A stretch of 58,078 bases of DNA from positions 1 to 58,078 of the forward strand of contig NZ_LXEU01000077.1 of NCBI RefSeq assembly GCF_001654985.1, read 5' to 3'. This DNA is from Kluyvera georgiana ATCC 51603 (lineage in GTDB: Bacteria; Pseudomonadota; Gammaproteobacteria; Enterobacterales; Enterobacteriaceae). The position numbers were made by a program, and so were the translations under genes. Below, piece by piece: positions 9,697-18,334 of the stretch (the first letter of the stretch is position 1; each line of letters begins with the position of its first letter). A model generated the notes under the pieces. It did not search any database and was not told the DNA's origin. It saw only the letters and a list, made by a program, of their open reading frames with translations.

Positions 9697-10013
9697 AAAA
9701 CGTTCCTTTACTTCTTAGGATATGAGACGGCCTGCGGGGTGAACAGGCACAACTGCGGTCATACAGAGAGAAGATAAATCGCCAGCCATACGCAGAGCGT
9801 TGGCGGCACACAGCGGTCCTTTTATGAGAATTAGTGAATCCGTGTCACATTTTTTATGAATATTAAACCTGTATTTCATAAAATTATGTGATCTGATTCA
9901 AAAATATCAGGATGGCGTACCACTTAAGTGTATCGGGGTAAGTAATGGCGTAATGAACCGTTAAGGGAGGTTTCATTCTGCCCGAATTGCTGTGAAAACA
10001 GGCAGATAATGGG
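9697..10013. other. Intergenic region upstream of the ExuT-like gene
   Basis: 317 AT-rich bases between the ExuT-like start and the end of hpaR. A weak CRP-like half-site, TGTGATCTGATTC, lies near 9888. I see no gene, repeat or clear palindrome. Confidence 0.4.
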
Positions 10014-10427
10014 TTATTTGTTGAGGGTAATAAACTCGTGTAGCAACGCCGTCAGCTGTTTCATCTTCTCAGGCGTGAACTTCTGTTCGATTTCTAAGTA
10101 GGCCTCTTCCACTTTCGCCTGCGCGCGCTCGTACAGCGCGTACCCCTCTTTGGTGAGCGAGACATAAAGTTTACGCTGATCGTTGACCGGCTTCAGGCGT
10201 AACACCAGCCCATCTCGCTCCATGCGCGTCAAAATCCCGGTCAGGCTGGGCCGGAGAATACAGGTGGCGGCGGCCAGATCGTGAAAGTCCATTGAGGGAT
10301 TGTCGACCAGCACGCGAACAATCCGCCACTGCTGCTCCGTCAGATTATGCTGCTTCACGATAGGCCGAAAATAGGTCATCGCCACTTCCCGCGCCTGCAT
10401 CAGGGCGATGGTTAAAGAATCGTGCAT
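10014..10427 (-). CDS. hpaR: HpaR, MarR-family repressor of the hpa meta-cleavage promoter
   Basis: 137 residues starting MHDSLTIALMQAREVAM, recognisable as HpaR. In E. coli W this protein represses its own gene and the divergent hpaG operon until 4-hydroxyphenylacetate binds. The winged helix is at about residues 28-95 (FHDLAAATCILRPSLTGILT, then the wing with NDQRK). The C terminus is about ten residues shorter than in E. coli W and ends in FITLNK. Two near-identical 17-bp sites flank the divergent promoter region. The operon it should repress is deleted here; only the first 88 codons of hpaG remain. Confidence 0.9.
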   Translation of the reverse strand: MHDSLTIALMQAREVAMTYFRPIVKQHNLTEQQWRIVRVLVDNPSMDFHDLAAATCILRPSLTGILTRMERDGLVLRLKPVNDQRKLYVSLTKEGYALYERAQAKVEEAYLEIEQKFTPEKMKQLTALLHEFITLNK

Positions 10428-10447
10428 TCTGCCTCCTGCCACTTCTC

Positions 10448-10464
10448 ATCATTAATATATGAAC
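10448..10464. promoter_or_regulatory. Candidate HpaR operator near the hpaR start
   Basis: ATCATTAATATATGAAC, 21 bases upstream of the hpaR start codon. It repeats with one change at 10645-10661. HpaR of E. coli W binds two operators in the same intergenic region, so the pair fits them. Confidence 0.5.
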
Positions 10465-10644
10465 AATATAGCAATGTTGCTTTTATCAACAGCATATTTT
10501 TGATTAAACCTGGTGGTTCTGAAGCTGATTTTTATTAATTCATTGATTATAAATATTTATTTTTAATTTGTGTAAAATTATTGTTAATCGAGTCACAAAA
10601 AAATTACTTGTGTTTGCTAAATGAACAGCGGAGGAATAAAACAG

Positions 10645-10661
10645 ATCATTAATATATTAAC
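10645..10661. promoter_or_regulatory. Candidate HpaR operator near the hpaG remnant
   Basis: ATCATTAATATATTAAC, which contains the perfect palindrome TTAATATATTAA, 31 bases before the hpaG' start. Sixteen of 17 bases match the copy at 10448-10464. It should place the fused hpaG'-hpaA transcript under HpaR. Confidence 0.5.
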
Positions 10662-10691
10662 GAAATAAATGCTGTCTCTAAGAAGCTGTAA

Positions 10692-11003
10692 ATGAAAGGT
10701 ACCGTTTTCGCCGTGGCGCTCAACCACCGCAGCCAGCTTGATGCCTGGCGCGACGCGTTCGAGCAGGCCCCCTACAAGGCACCGCCTAAAACCGCCGTCT
10801 GGTTTATCAAACCGCACAATACCGTTACCGAAGGCGGCCAGCCGATCCCATTCCCGGAGGGGGAAACGGTATTCAGCGGCGCGACGGTGGCGCTGGTGGT
10901 GGGTAAAACGGCCCGTAAAGTTGGCGTGGAAGAGGCGGCGGATTATATCGCCGGTTATGTGCCAGCGTGCGATTACCAATATCGACATCAGCACCGAGTA
11001 TGA
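10692..11003 (+). pseudogene. hpaG: hpaG remnant: first 88 codons only, fused to hpaA
   Basis: HpaG is the bifunctional isomerase/decarboxylase of homoprotocatechuate degradation, about 430 residues. Here the frame reads correctly from MKGTVFAVALNHR through ATVALVVGK and YIAGY (codon 88). At 10957 it runs directly into the hpaA start codon. The out-of-register tail stops at 11003, 47 bases inside hpaA. The retained part has no stop or frameshift, so the loss is probably recent. hpaE, hpaD, hpaF, hpaH, hpaI and hpaX, which lie between hpaG and hpaA in the canonical cluster, are gone. Confidence 0.88.
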
Positions 11004-11847
11004 GGAGAGCCTCGGCAGCAAGGACGTGCACTATCAATCGTTCGCCCGCATGGCGGCGTTTTTTGGCCGCGATATGCAGGCGCATCGCCACGATCAGTTT
11101 TTCCAGATGCACTTTCTTGATACCGGGCAGATTGAGCTGCAGCTCGACGATCACCGCTATTCGGTGCAGGCACCGCTGTTTGTGCTGACGCCGCCGTCGG
11201 TCCCGCATGCGTTTATCACCGAGTCGGACAGCGACGGTCACGTGCTGACGGTGCGGGAGGATTTGGTCTGGCCGCTGCTGGAGGTGCTGTATCCCGGCAC
11301 CCGCGAGGCGTTTGGCCTGCCGGGAATGTGCCTGTCGCTGGCGGATAAACCCGACGAACTGGCGGCGCTGGCGCACTACTGGCGGTTGATTCAGCGCGAG
11401 TCTACCTCTGAACTGCCGGGGCGCGAGCACACGCTGGTGCTGTTGGCGCAGGCGGTGTTCACCCTTTTGCTGCGTAACGCGCCGCTCGACGACCACGCAG
11501 CCAGCGGCGTGCGCGGCGAGCTGAAGCTGTTCCAGCGCTTTAACCAGATGATTGATAACCACTATCACCGCCACTGGACGGTGCCGGACTACGCCAGCGA
11601 GCTGCACCTGACCGAATCCCGGCTGACGGATATCTGCCGCCGGTTTGCCAACCGTCCGCCGAAAAAGCTGATTTTCGACAGACAGCTGCGTGAGGCCAAG
11701 CGGCTGCTGCTGTTTTCCGACAGCGCGGTGAGCGAGATTGCGTGGCAGCTTGGTTTTAAGGACCCGGCCTATTTTGCCCGCTTTTTTAACCGCTTAGTGG
11801 GGTGTTCGCCGAGCGCGTTTCGCGCGCAGAAAGTCCCGGTGTCGTGA
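10957..11847 (+). CDS. hpaA: HpaA, AraC/XylS-family activator of hpaBC
   Basis: 296 residues from ATG 10957, the length of E. coli W HpaA, starting MCQRAITNIDISTEYEESLG. It activates the hpaBC promoter in the presence of 4-hydroxyphenylacetate. A cupin effector domain covers about 1-160 (HRHDQFFQMHFLD, LFVLTPPSVPHAF). Two AraC helix-turn-helix motifs cover about 200-296 (YASELHLTESRLTDICR and SEIAWQLGFKDPAYFARFF). An open frame extends upstream to 10738, but that part is hpaG' in another register. The gene now sits directly behind the HpaR-controlled promoter and overlaps hpaG', which may alter both transcription and translation. Confidence 0.9.
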   Translation: MCQRAITNIDISTEYEESLGSKDVHYQSFARMAAFFGRDMQAHRHDQFFQMHFLDTGQIELQLDDHRYSVQAPLFVLTPPSVPHAFITESDSDGHVLTVREDLVWPLLEVLYPGTREAFGLPGMCLSLADKPDELAALAHYWRLIQRESTSELPGREHTLVLLAQAVFTLLLRNAPLDDHAASGVRGELKLFQRFNQMIDNHYHRHWTVPDYASELHLTESRLTDICRRFANRPPKKLIFDRQLREAKRLLLFSDSAVSEIAWQLGFKDPAYFARFFNRLVGCSPSAFRAQKVPVS

Positions 11848-11851
11848 TTTT

Positions 11852-11931
11852 CCCCTCACCCTAACCGACCGTGCAGCTTGCATGTTGGTTTTTCCCCCTC
11901 GCCCCTTTGGGGAGAGGGCCGGGGTGAGGGG
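11852..11931. repeat. Dispersed CCCCTCACCC-type repeat, left hairpin lost
   Basis: Begins CCCCTCACCCTAACCGACCG just after the hpaA stop and ends in the mirror GGGCCGGGGTGAGGGG. One stem-loop, CCCTCGCCCC with GGGGAGAGGG, is left; the left hairpin seen in other copies is missing. It fills the hpaA-hpaB gap together with the REP at 11953. The rest of the gap, 11982-12144, holds the likely AT-rich hpaBC promoter near 12080-12130. Confidence 0.7.
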
Positions 11932-11952
11932 CCATCGCGCACCAAACACTAC

Positions 11953-11981
11953 GTAGCCCGGCCAGGCGAAGTGCCGCCGGG
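11953..11981 (+). repeat. Single GTAG-type REP element
   Basis: GTAGCCCGGCCAGGCGAAGT followed by GCCGCCGGG, nearly identical to the right unit of the REP pair at 8341-8423. It lies between hpaA and hpaB. Confidence 0.7.
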
Positions 11982-12144
11982 AATGACACCAAACCCTACC
12001 CAGATCACAGAACCGCCCCTCGCCCGAAAAGTACCAGCCGTTGACCCAAAAGTCTCTTCACCGCCTCCCCTTTAAACGCTTCAATTACGAAACAAGAGAA
12101 AAACATAAATTTAACAAATCCGATAGATACTGGAGTGTACCCGA

Positions 12145-13707
12145 ATGAAACCTGAAGATTTCCGCGCAGACACCAAACGCCCGTTAACCGGTGAAGAGTA
12201 CCTGAAAAGCCTGCAGGATGGCCGTGAGATCTATATCTACGGCGAGCGCGTCAAGGATGTCACCACCCATCCAGCCTTCCGCAACGCCGCGGCTTCCGTC
12301 GGCCAGCTGTACGATGCGCTGCACAAACCGGAAATGCAGGACAAGCTGTGCTGGGGCACCGATACCGGCAGCGGCGGCTACACCCACAAATTCTTCCGCG
12401 TGGCGAAAAGTGCCGACGACCTGCGCCAGCAGCGCGACGCCATCGCCGAGTGGTCACGTCTCTCCTACGGCTGGATGGGGCGCACCCCGGACTACAAAGC
12501 GGCGTTCGGCAGCGCGCTGGGCGCGAACCCGGCGTTCTACGGCCAGTTCGAGCAGAACGCCCGCCACTGGTACTCGCGCATTCAGGAAACCGGGCTGTAC
12601 TTCAACCACGCCATCGTCAACCCGCCCATCGACCGTCATAAGCCGGCGGATGAAGTGAAAGACGTCTACATCAAACTGGAAAAAGAGACCGACGCCGGGA
12701 TTATTGTGAGCGGCGCGAAGGTGGTGGCCACCAACTCGGCGCTGACCCACTACAACATGATTGGCTTCGGTTCCGCGCAGGTGATGGGTGAAAACCCGGA
12801 CTTTGCGCTGATGTTCGTCGCACCGATGGATGCCGAAGGCATGAAGCTGATTTCCCGCGCCTCCTACGAGCTGGTGGCCGGCGCAACCGGCTCCCCGTAC
12901 GACTATCCGCTCTCCAGCCGCTTTGACGAGAACGACGCGATTCTGGTGATGGATAAGGTGCTGATCCCCTGGGAGAACGTCCTTATCTACCGCGATTTCG
13001 ATCGCTGTCGTCGCTGGACGATGGAAGGCGGCTTTGCCCGTATGTACCCACTACAGGCGTGCGTGCGTCTGGCGGTGAAGCTCGACTTCATTACCGGCCT
13101 GCTGAAGAAATCGCTGGAGTGTACCGGTACCTCTGAGTTCCGCGGCGTGCAGGCGGATCTCGGCGAAGTGGTGGCGTGGCGCAACATGTTCTGGGCGCTG
13201 AGCGACTCCATGTGTTCCGAAGCGACCCCGTGGGTTAACGGCGCCTACCTGCCGGACCACGCGGCGCTGCAAACCTACCGCGTGATGGCGCCGATGGCCT
13301 ACGCCAAAATCAAAAATATCATTGAACGTAACGTGACCAGCGGCCTGATCTACCTGCCGTCGAGCGCCCGCGACCTGAACAATCCGCAGATCGACCAGTA
13401 CCTGGCGAAATACGTGCGCGGCTCCAACGGCATGGATCACGTTGAACGTATCAAGATCTTAAAACTGATGTGGGATGCGATCGGCAGCGAGTTCGGCGGT
13501 CGCCACGAGCTGTATGAAATTAACTACTCCGGTAGCCAGGATGAGATCCGCCTGCAGTGTCTGCGCCAGGCCCAGACCTCCGGCAACATGGACAAAATGA
13601 TGGCGATGGTCGATCGCTGCCTGTCTGAGTACGACCAGAACGGCTGGACGGTGCCACACCTGCACAACAACGCTGATATTAATCTGCTGGATAAGCTGCT
13701 GAAGTAA
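12145..13707 (+). CDS. hpaB: 4-hydroxyphenylacetate 3-monooxygenase, oxygenase subunit HpaB
   Basis: 520 residues, the E. coli W length, beginning [20 protein letters not shown]. It uses FADH2 from HpaC and oxygen to ortho-hydroxylate 4-hydroxyphenylacetate to homoprotocatechuate, and in other strains also acts on related phenols. Typical stretches are [13 protein letters not shown] near residue 112, [20 protein letters not shown] near 247 and [20 protein letters not shown] near the end. The sequence is uninterrupted. It is followed 19 bases later by hpaC. Because ring-cleavage genes are deleted, its catechol product has no visible local sink. Confidence 0.95.
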   Translation: MKPEDFRADTKRPLTGEEYLKSLQDGREIYIYGERVKDVTTHPAFRNAAASVGQLYDALHKPEMQDKLCWGTDTGSGGYTHKFFRVAKSADDLRQQRDAIAEWSRLSYGWMGRTPDYKAAFGSALGANPAFYGQFEQNARHWYSRIQETGLYFNHAIVNPPIDRHKPADEVKDVYIKLEKETDAGIIVSGAKVVATNSALTHYNMIGFGSAQVMGENPDFALMFVAPMDAEGMKLISRASYELVAGATGSPYDYPLSSRFDENDAILVMDKVLIPWENVLIYRDFDRCRRWTMEGGFARMYPLQACVRLAVKLDFITGLLKKSLECTGTSEFRGVQADLGEVVAWRNMFWALSDSMCSEATPWVNGAYLPDHAALQTYRVMAPMAYAKIKNIIERNVTSGLIYLPSSARDLNNPQIDQYLAKYVRGSNGMDHVERIKILKLMWDAIGSEFGGRHELYEINYSGSQDEIRLQCLRQAQTSGNMDKMMAMVDRCLSEYDQNGWTVPHLHNNADINLLDKLLK

Positions 13708-13726
13708 TTGGCAGCGGGAGGTCACA

Positions 13727-14242
13727 ATGCAATTAGATGAACAACGTCTGCGTTTTCGCGATGCTATGGCCAGCCTGTCGGCCGCCGTTAACGTCGTCAC
13801 TACCGAAGGGGAAGCGGGCCGCTGCGGCATCACCGCCACCGCCGTCTGCTCGGTCACGGACTCGCCGCCGTCGGTGATGGTCTGTATTAACGCCAACAGC
13901 GCTATGAACCCGGTGTTCCAGGGCAACGGTAAGCTGTGCATCAACGTGCTCAACCATGAACAGGAGATCATGGCGCGTCACTTTGCCGGCATGACCGGTA
14001 TGGCCATGGATGAGCGCTTTAATCTCGCTGGCTGGCAGCGCGGCGCGCTGGGGCAGCCGGTGCTAAAGGCGGCGCTGGCATGTCTGGAAGGTGAGATACG
14101 CCAGGTGCAGACTATCGGTAGCCATCTGGTCTATCTGGTGGAAGTTCAGCATATTGCGTTGGCGGAAGAAGAGGGGCACGGGCTTATCTATTTCAAACGC
14201 CGTTTTCATCCGGTGATGATGGAAGCGGAAGCGCTGGCTTAA
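13727..14242 (+). CDS. hpaC: NADH:flavin oxidoreductase HpaC, reductase partner of HpaB
   Basis: 171 residues, one more than E. coli W HpaC, starting MQLDEQRLRFRDAMASLSAAVNVV after GGGAGGTCACA. It reduces free FAD with NADH and delivers it to HpaB. The flavin-reductase fold is seen in GRCGITATAVCSVTDSPPSVMVC, the FMN/FAD-binding part, and the late HGLIYFKRRFHP. It forms a two-gene operon with hpaB. A 10-bp hairpin at 14265-14297 follows. Confidence 0.94.
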   Translation: MQLDEQRLRFRDAMASLSAAVNVVTTEGEAGRCGITATAVCSVTDSPPSVMVCINANSAMNPVFQGNGKLCINVLNHEQEIMARHFAGMTGMAMDERFNLAGWQRGALGQPVLKAALACLEGEIRQVQTIGSHLVYLVEVQHIALAEEEGHGLIYFKRRFHPVMMEAEALA

Positions 14243-14264
14243 GCGCTCTTCAATTCTCTAAGCC

Positions 14265-14297
14265 CCATCGGGCAGATCAGGAGCGATTGCCCGATGG
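14265..14297. terminator. Hairpin between convergent hpaC and the SGNH hydrolase
   Basis: CCATCGGGCA and TGCCCGATGG are perfect 10-bp arms around a 13-base loop, between two convergent genes. There is no long T-run, so a bidirectional terminator is likely but not certain. Confidence 0.5.
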
Positions 14298-14313
14298 CGG
14301 CGCCGCCAATCAA

Positions 14314-15057
14314 TCATTGTGAGTCGGAAGGCGTGTACCCGTCCACCTTCGACAGTGTCGCCTGAACGGCACTTTCCGCCAGCGGGGTCATCACCCGATA
14401 GCCTTCCGCGTTGGGGTGCAGACCATCATCAGAGTAGCGGGCAATCAGTTTGCCGGAGGCGTCCGTCATTGGCGTGGCGTAATCCAGCCAGACAAAGCCT
14501 TGCGCTGTACACCAGCTTTTCAGCCAGTGATTCAGCGCGATCAGGCGCTCACGCGGGCGCTGGGCGTAAAGATCCTGCGAGTCAGGATTGGCGTCATGTA
14601 CCGGGAGCACCGACGATATCACCACCCGAATACCGTGTAGCGTGGCCAGTTCGGTCAGCGTCATGATGTTCTCTTCGATATCCAGATTGCTCACCGGGCC
14701 GGTATTGCCTGCGATATCGTTGGTACCTGCGAGGATCACCACCACCTGCGGGCGCAGGTTCAGTACGTCCTGGCGAAAGCGTACCAGCATCTGCGCGGTG
14801 GTTTGCCCGCCAATACCGCGGTTGATGTAGTTTTTTCCCGGAAAGCTCTGGGCTAAATCCCAGCCGTCGGTAATGGAGTCACCGAAGAAAACGACCTGCG
14901 GGTCACGGTCCTGCTGAAGCAGGGCCTCGTTGTGCGAGCGATAGCGGCTGCGTTGACCGTAGTCATCGCTGTAGAAAGCGGCCTGGCGGCTGCGGTAGTC
15001 GTCGAGTCCAGGAAACCCGGTTCCGGGGATGAGAGCAGTAATCAGCGGCTGTGACAC
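14314..15057 (-). CDS. SGNH/GDSL-family hydrolase (lysophospholipase or esterase type)
   Basis: 247 residues from a GTG at 15055-15057 preceded by AAGGAG. All four SGNH blocks are visible: FFGDSITDG (nucleophile Ser, near residue 59), NRGIGGQTT (oxyanion Gly), LAGTNDI (Asn) and DGLHPNAEGY (catalytic Asp-x-x-His, near 218). The arrangement resembles the PAF-acetylhydrolase-like group. There is no clear signal peptide, so it is probably cytoplasmic. It likely cleaves short acyl or acetyl esters; the substrate is not predictable. Convergent with hpaC and not obviously linked to it. Confidence 0.85.
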   Translation of the reverse strand: MSQPLITALIPGTGFPGLDDYRSRQAAFYSDDYGQRSRYRSHNEALLQQDRDPQVVFFGDSITDGWDLAQSFPGKNYINRGIGGQTTAQMLVRFRQDVLNLRPQVVVILAGTNDIAGNTGPVSNLDIEENIMTLTELATLHGIRVVISSVLPVHDANPDSQDLYAQRPRERLIALNHWLKSWCTAQGFVWLDYATPMTDASGKLIARYSDDGLHPNAEGYRVMTPLAESAVQATLSKVDGYTPSDSQ

Positions 15058-15255
15058 GATGTGTCTCTCCTTGCCGTAGTGAATGGTGAAACCACGTTAG
15101 CAAACGTCGATTTTTTGCGCTATCACTTCCGTGTGCGTAAGGCTCTGAATACGGACCAGAAAAATAGATTAGGGAAATGAAGGAAAATAAATAAATAGGG
15201 CTACAGGGATGAGGTCTAATATTTTCCTGTGATAAGGGAGGCAAAATTTACCCGG

Positions 15256-15480
15256 TTATTTATTTCCTTGAGACGACGAGTTTTTTAATTGAAATAAGGC
15301 TTCGTTAATCATTTCTTCGGCTTTTTGACGGGCGAATTTGATAAGCGCGTCTTTACTGAAGGGCGCGCCGCAGGCGTGACAGGTTAACGGATATTGATCT
15401 TCCGCGTTTTTTATTTTCTCAATGTCGGTTATTTCAGTCATACCGGCACATTCTGGACACAAATATTGAATTGCAATCAC
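15256..15480 (-). CDS. Small zinc-ribbon protein (ECs_2282-like)
   Basis: 74 residues from GTG 15480, chosen because AAAGGAG lies eight bases upstream; longer upstream frames have no ribosome site. Two CxxC pairs are visible: CPECAG near residue 8 and CHACG near 36, the second pair followed by an alpha-helical tail rich in Lys and Glu. It resembles small enterobacterial putative zinc-binding proteins of the ECs_2282 type. Function unknown. Its start region is divergent from the diguanylate cyclase at 15636. Confidence 0.65.
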   Translation of the reverse strand: MIAIQYLCPECAGMTEITDIEKIKNAEDQYPLTCHACGAPFSKDALIKFARQKAEEMINEALFQLKNSSSQGNK

Positions 15481-15635
15481 GGGCACGGCTCCTTTATCTT
15501 TGGTATAAAATAGTGCAGCCGCACAAATCGTCAAAGCCTTCCGGGCTATTAAATAACAGGTCATTTTGTTTTGGTTGATAAAGCGGTTAAAAAAGCACCG
15601 TTTTGTCAGGCCGATCGCACCAAAGGAGAGGGTGA

Positions 15636-16940
15636 ATGACAATGGAGAAGCCGTTCGTACAGAAAGACCCGATGGATTCCGGCAGGCTGGCCGATCTCCT
15701 CAACCATAACACCGATTGGGTGTGGGAAGTGGACACGCAGGGGCGCTACGTCTGGTCCTCAGAAATGGTGATGCGCCTACTCGGCTACTCGGCTGAAGAG
15801 GTGCTTGGCCGTACGCCGTTTGATTTTATGGCGCCTGGCGAGGCCGAACGGCTGGAGAGCACCTTCCGCGAGGTACTCTCATCGCATAAGCCTTTCTCCG
15901 GCCTGATTAACCGCAACCTGCGGGCAGACGGTCGGGCGGTGATCCTCGAAACCAGCGGTATTCCGCTGTTCGATGAAAACGGCCAACTGACCGGCTATCG
16001 CGGTACCGATCGGGATATCTCCCAGCTCGGCGAGCGGGTGCTGCAGCTGGAGTCTATCTACCAGAATACGCCGTTGGCGCTGTGCGTTATCGACCGCCAG
16101 GGTCAGTTAACCAAGGCGAATAAAGCGATGGGCGAGCTGCTGGGGCAGCCGGAAGAAAAGCTGGTGGGGCAGTTTCTCAAAACGTTGATGCCGGAGTGGC
16201 ACCTGCTGTTTCAGCAGGATTTTATTCTGCTCGACGGCGGTGAAGAGATAGCCAGCAAAGAGCTGTTTCTCTACGGCCGCTATTTCTACATTAAGCCCAT
16301 GCCGGTGTATGACGCGGGTGGTAGCGTGGCGGGCATCTCCTCGGCGTGGATGGATATTACCGACCGTAAGCTGGCGGAACAGCAGCTTGCCCGCGCGAAC
16401 CAGACGCTACTGCAGTACGCCGAACGAGACCATCTAACCGGCCTGTTTAACCGTCGCTACATGGATGATCGTCTCAGCTATGAAATTACCCGCGCACAGC
16501 GCGAGGGCACGTCACTCTCGCTGTGTATGGCGGATATCGACTTCTTTAAGCGCTACAACGACACCTATGGGCACCCGGCGGGCGACCAGGTGCTGCGCGC
16601 CGTGGCAGATGCGCTGAGAGGCGGATTGCGCCCGGGCGATAGCGTGAGCCGCTACGGCGGCGAAGAGTTTCTGGTGATACTGCCGGACACCAGCGCCGAA
16701 GGGGCATTGGCGGTGGCTGAACGCCTGCGCGAGCGGGTAATGGCGCTGGAGATTGTGCATGAAACCAACCCCATCGGCAGCGTGCTGACCATCAGTCTGG
16801 GCGTGATGAGCTGGGATTCTCCGCTGTCGGTGTGCAGCATTCAGAGCACTGCCGATATCGCTACTGAGCTCATCAGCTGCAGCGATGCGGCGCTGTACCG
16901 GGCAAAACAGCAGGGGCGCAACCGCGTGGTCAGCGCCTGA
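15636..16940 (+). CDS. Diguanylate cyclase with two PAS sensor domains
   Basis: 434 residues with AAAGGAGAGG before the ATG. PAS1 is at about 15-130 (WVWEVDTQGRYVWSS, then FDFMAPGEAERL). PAS2 is at about 138-250 (IYQNTPLALCVIDRQGQL). The GGDEF domain spans about 265-434, with DHLTGLFNRRYMDD at its start and the intact active-site motif GGEEF near residue 347. RPGD stands five residues before it, which is the RxxD inhibitory site. So it should make c-di-GMP from two GTP under product inhibition. No membrane helix is seen, so it is cytoplasmic. The PAS ligand is not predictable. Confidence 0.9.
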   Translation: MTMEKPFVQKDPMDSGRLADLLNHNTDWVWEVDTQGRYVWSSEMVMRLLGYSAEEVLGRTPFDFMAPGEAERLESTFREVLSSHKPFSGLINRNLRADGRAVILETSGIPLFDENGQLTGYRGTDRDISQLGERVLQLESIYQNTPLALCVIDRQGQLTKANKAMGELLGQPEEKLVGQFLKTLMPEWHLLFQQDFILLDGGEEIASKELFLYGRYFYIKPMPVYDAGGSVAGISSAWMDITDRKLAEQQLARANQTLLQYAERDHLTGLFNRRYMDDRLSYEITRAQREGTSLSLCMADIDFFKRYNDTYGHPAGDQVLRAVADALRGGLRPGDSVSRYGGEEFLVILPDTSAEGALAVAERLRERVMALEIVHETNPIGSVLTISLGVMSWDSPLSVCSIQSTADIATELISCSDAALYRAKQQGRNRVVSA

Positions 16941-18146
16941 TTATGCCACGGCCCTGGCGCGCGTCGTCAGGGCAATCGCGGTACTGATGAGGGTAAATAG
17001 CGCCATAATCCACGCCATTGTCCACGGCGTGCCGTCGCTGAGCGTTGCCAGCAGCAATGACGAGATAATCCCGCTGCCGTACTGCAATGCGCCAATTAGC
17101 GCGGAGGCTGAACCCGCGACGTTCGGCGCGGCGTCCAGCGCGGCGGCAGTCGAGGTGGCGGCGATAATCCCATTCATCGAAAACAGTACGAACACTGACA
17201 CCACGATCAGCAGCAGGCCCCCAATCTGCCAGCGCGCGCCAATCGCCAACACGATAGCCGCCGCGCCCGCCACCAACAGCGATATTTTTAGCAGCGTCTC
17301 CAGCGGATAGCGGTGGACGATTCGGCGGTTGACCACGCTCATGAGCATGACGCCGACAACGTTCAGCGCGAATAGCCAGCCGTAGTGCTGCGGATCGACG
17401 CCGAAGTAGCTGATATAGACGAACGGCGACCCGGCGATAAACGCGTAGGCGGCCACGTAAAAGCTCGTCAGGCACAGGGTGTAGCGCATAAAGGCGACAT
17501 TGGTTAACAGCAGGCCGTAGTTCTTAAACACGCCGCCCAGCGACGCTTTGACGCGCTTCTCTTCCGGCAGCGTTTCCGGTAGCCAGAAGAGAGTGAAGAA
17601 CATCAGTACGCCAATCGCCGCCAGCAGCCAGAAAATGACGTGCCAGCTGGCGAACACAATGATCTGTCCACCGAGTAGCGGCCCGGCAATGGGAGCGATG
17701 GCCATCATCAGAATCAGCGTCGAGAGCATTTGCGCGGCGCGGGTGCGGCTGAACAGATCACGGATCATCGCGCGCGCCAGCATGGGGCCGGTACAAGCCC
17801 CCAGCGCCTGGAATACACGCCAGAAGACAATCTGCTCAATATTGCGCGAGAGCGCGCAGCCGATCGAGCCGATAATAAACAACCCAAGGCCGATAAACAG
17901 CGGCAATCGACGGCCAAAACGGTCGCTTAGCGGCCCCCAGATCAGTTGGGCAATGCAAAAGCCGACTAAAAAACCGGTAATCGTGAGTTCGACGTTGCCG
18001 TGTAAATCGCGCGCCATCATCGGCATGGCGGGAAGATAAATATCGGTTGAGAGCGAGGTAAAAGCCATTAAGGCACTGAGGATGACAACAAAAAGCAGGC
18101 CATGCTGACCTTTGGCGGGTGTCTTCCGCGTCGGAGTACCAGTCAT
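16941..18146 (-). CDS. Bcr/CflA-family drug:proton antiporter (MFS)
   Basis: 401 residues with 12 predicted helices. Bcr/CflA hallmarks are STDIYLPAMPMMARDLHGN in the first helix and loop, then LIWGPLSDRFGRRLPLF (motif A) and RVFQALGACTGPMLARAMIRDLF (the antiporter motif region). It exports small molecules or drugs from the inner membrane. Its last codon abuts that of the convergent diguanylate cyclase (16940/16941). It is divergent from roxA. The substrate is unknown. Confidence 0.85.
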   Translation of the reverse strand: MTGTPTRKTPAKGQHGLLFVVILSALMAFTSLSTDIYLPAMPMMARDLHGNVELTITGFLVGFCIAQLIWGPLSDRFGRRLPLFIGLGLFIIGSIGCALSRNIEQIVFWRVFQALGACTGPMLARAMIRDLFSRTRAAQMLSTLILMMAIAPIAGPLLGGQIIVFASWHVIFWLLAAIGVLMFFTLFWLPETLPEEKRVKASLGGVFKNYGLLLTNVAFMRYTLCLTSFYVAAYAFIAGSPFVYISYFGVDPQHYGWLFALNVVGVMLMSVVNRRIVHRYPLETLLKISLLVAGAAAIVLAIGARWQIGGLLLIVVSVFVLFSMNGIIAATSTAAALDAAPNVAGSASALIGALQYGSGIISSLLLATLSDGTPWTMAWIMALFTLISTAIALTTRARAVA

Positions 18147-18334
18147 ATTGATCCGTTCGGGAGTGTTGAAAGGCCGATAGAATATATTGATTTTATGAAC
18201 GGATAATTAGGCAAAATGGTAAGACGTTATGAATTCTATTCATCAGTGTACATCCGCAATTGATTCATCACAAAGCGGACGGCGGGTAGCCCTCTTTATA
18301 ATCGAGCCTACCCCTCTACTGATGGTATAAAAAC

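Noticed and set aside
10738-10956. N-terminal extension of HpaA by 73 codons
   Set aside because: This stretch is hpaG in another register, and ATG 10957 gives exactly the 296-residue family length.
10873-11607. A 244-codon frame antisense to hpaA
   Set aside because: It spans the hpaG'-hpaA junction and is rich in Arg, Gln and His, the usual look of antisense translation; hpaA is clearly real.
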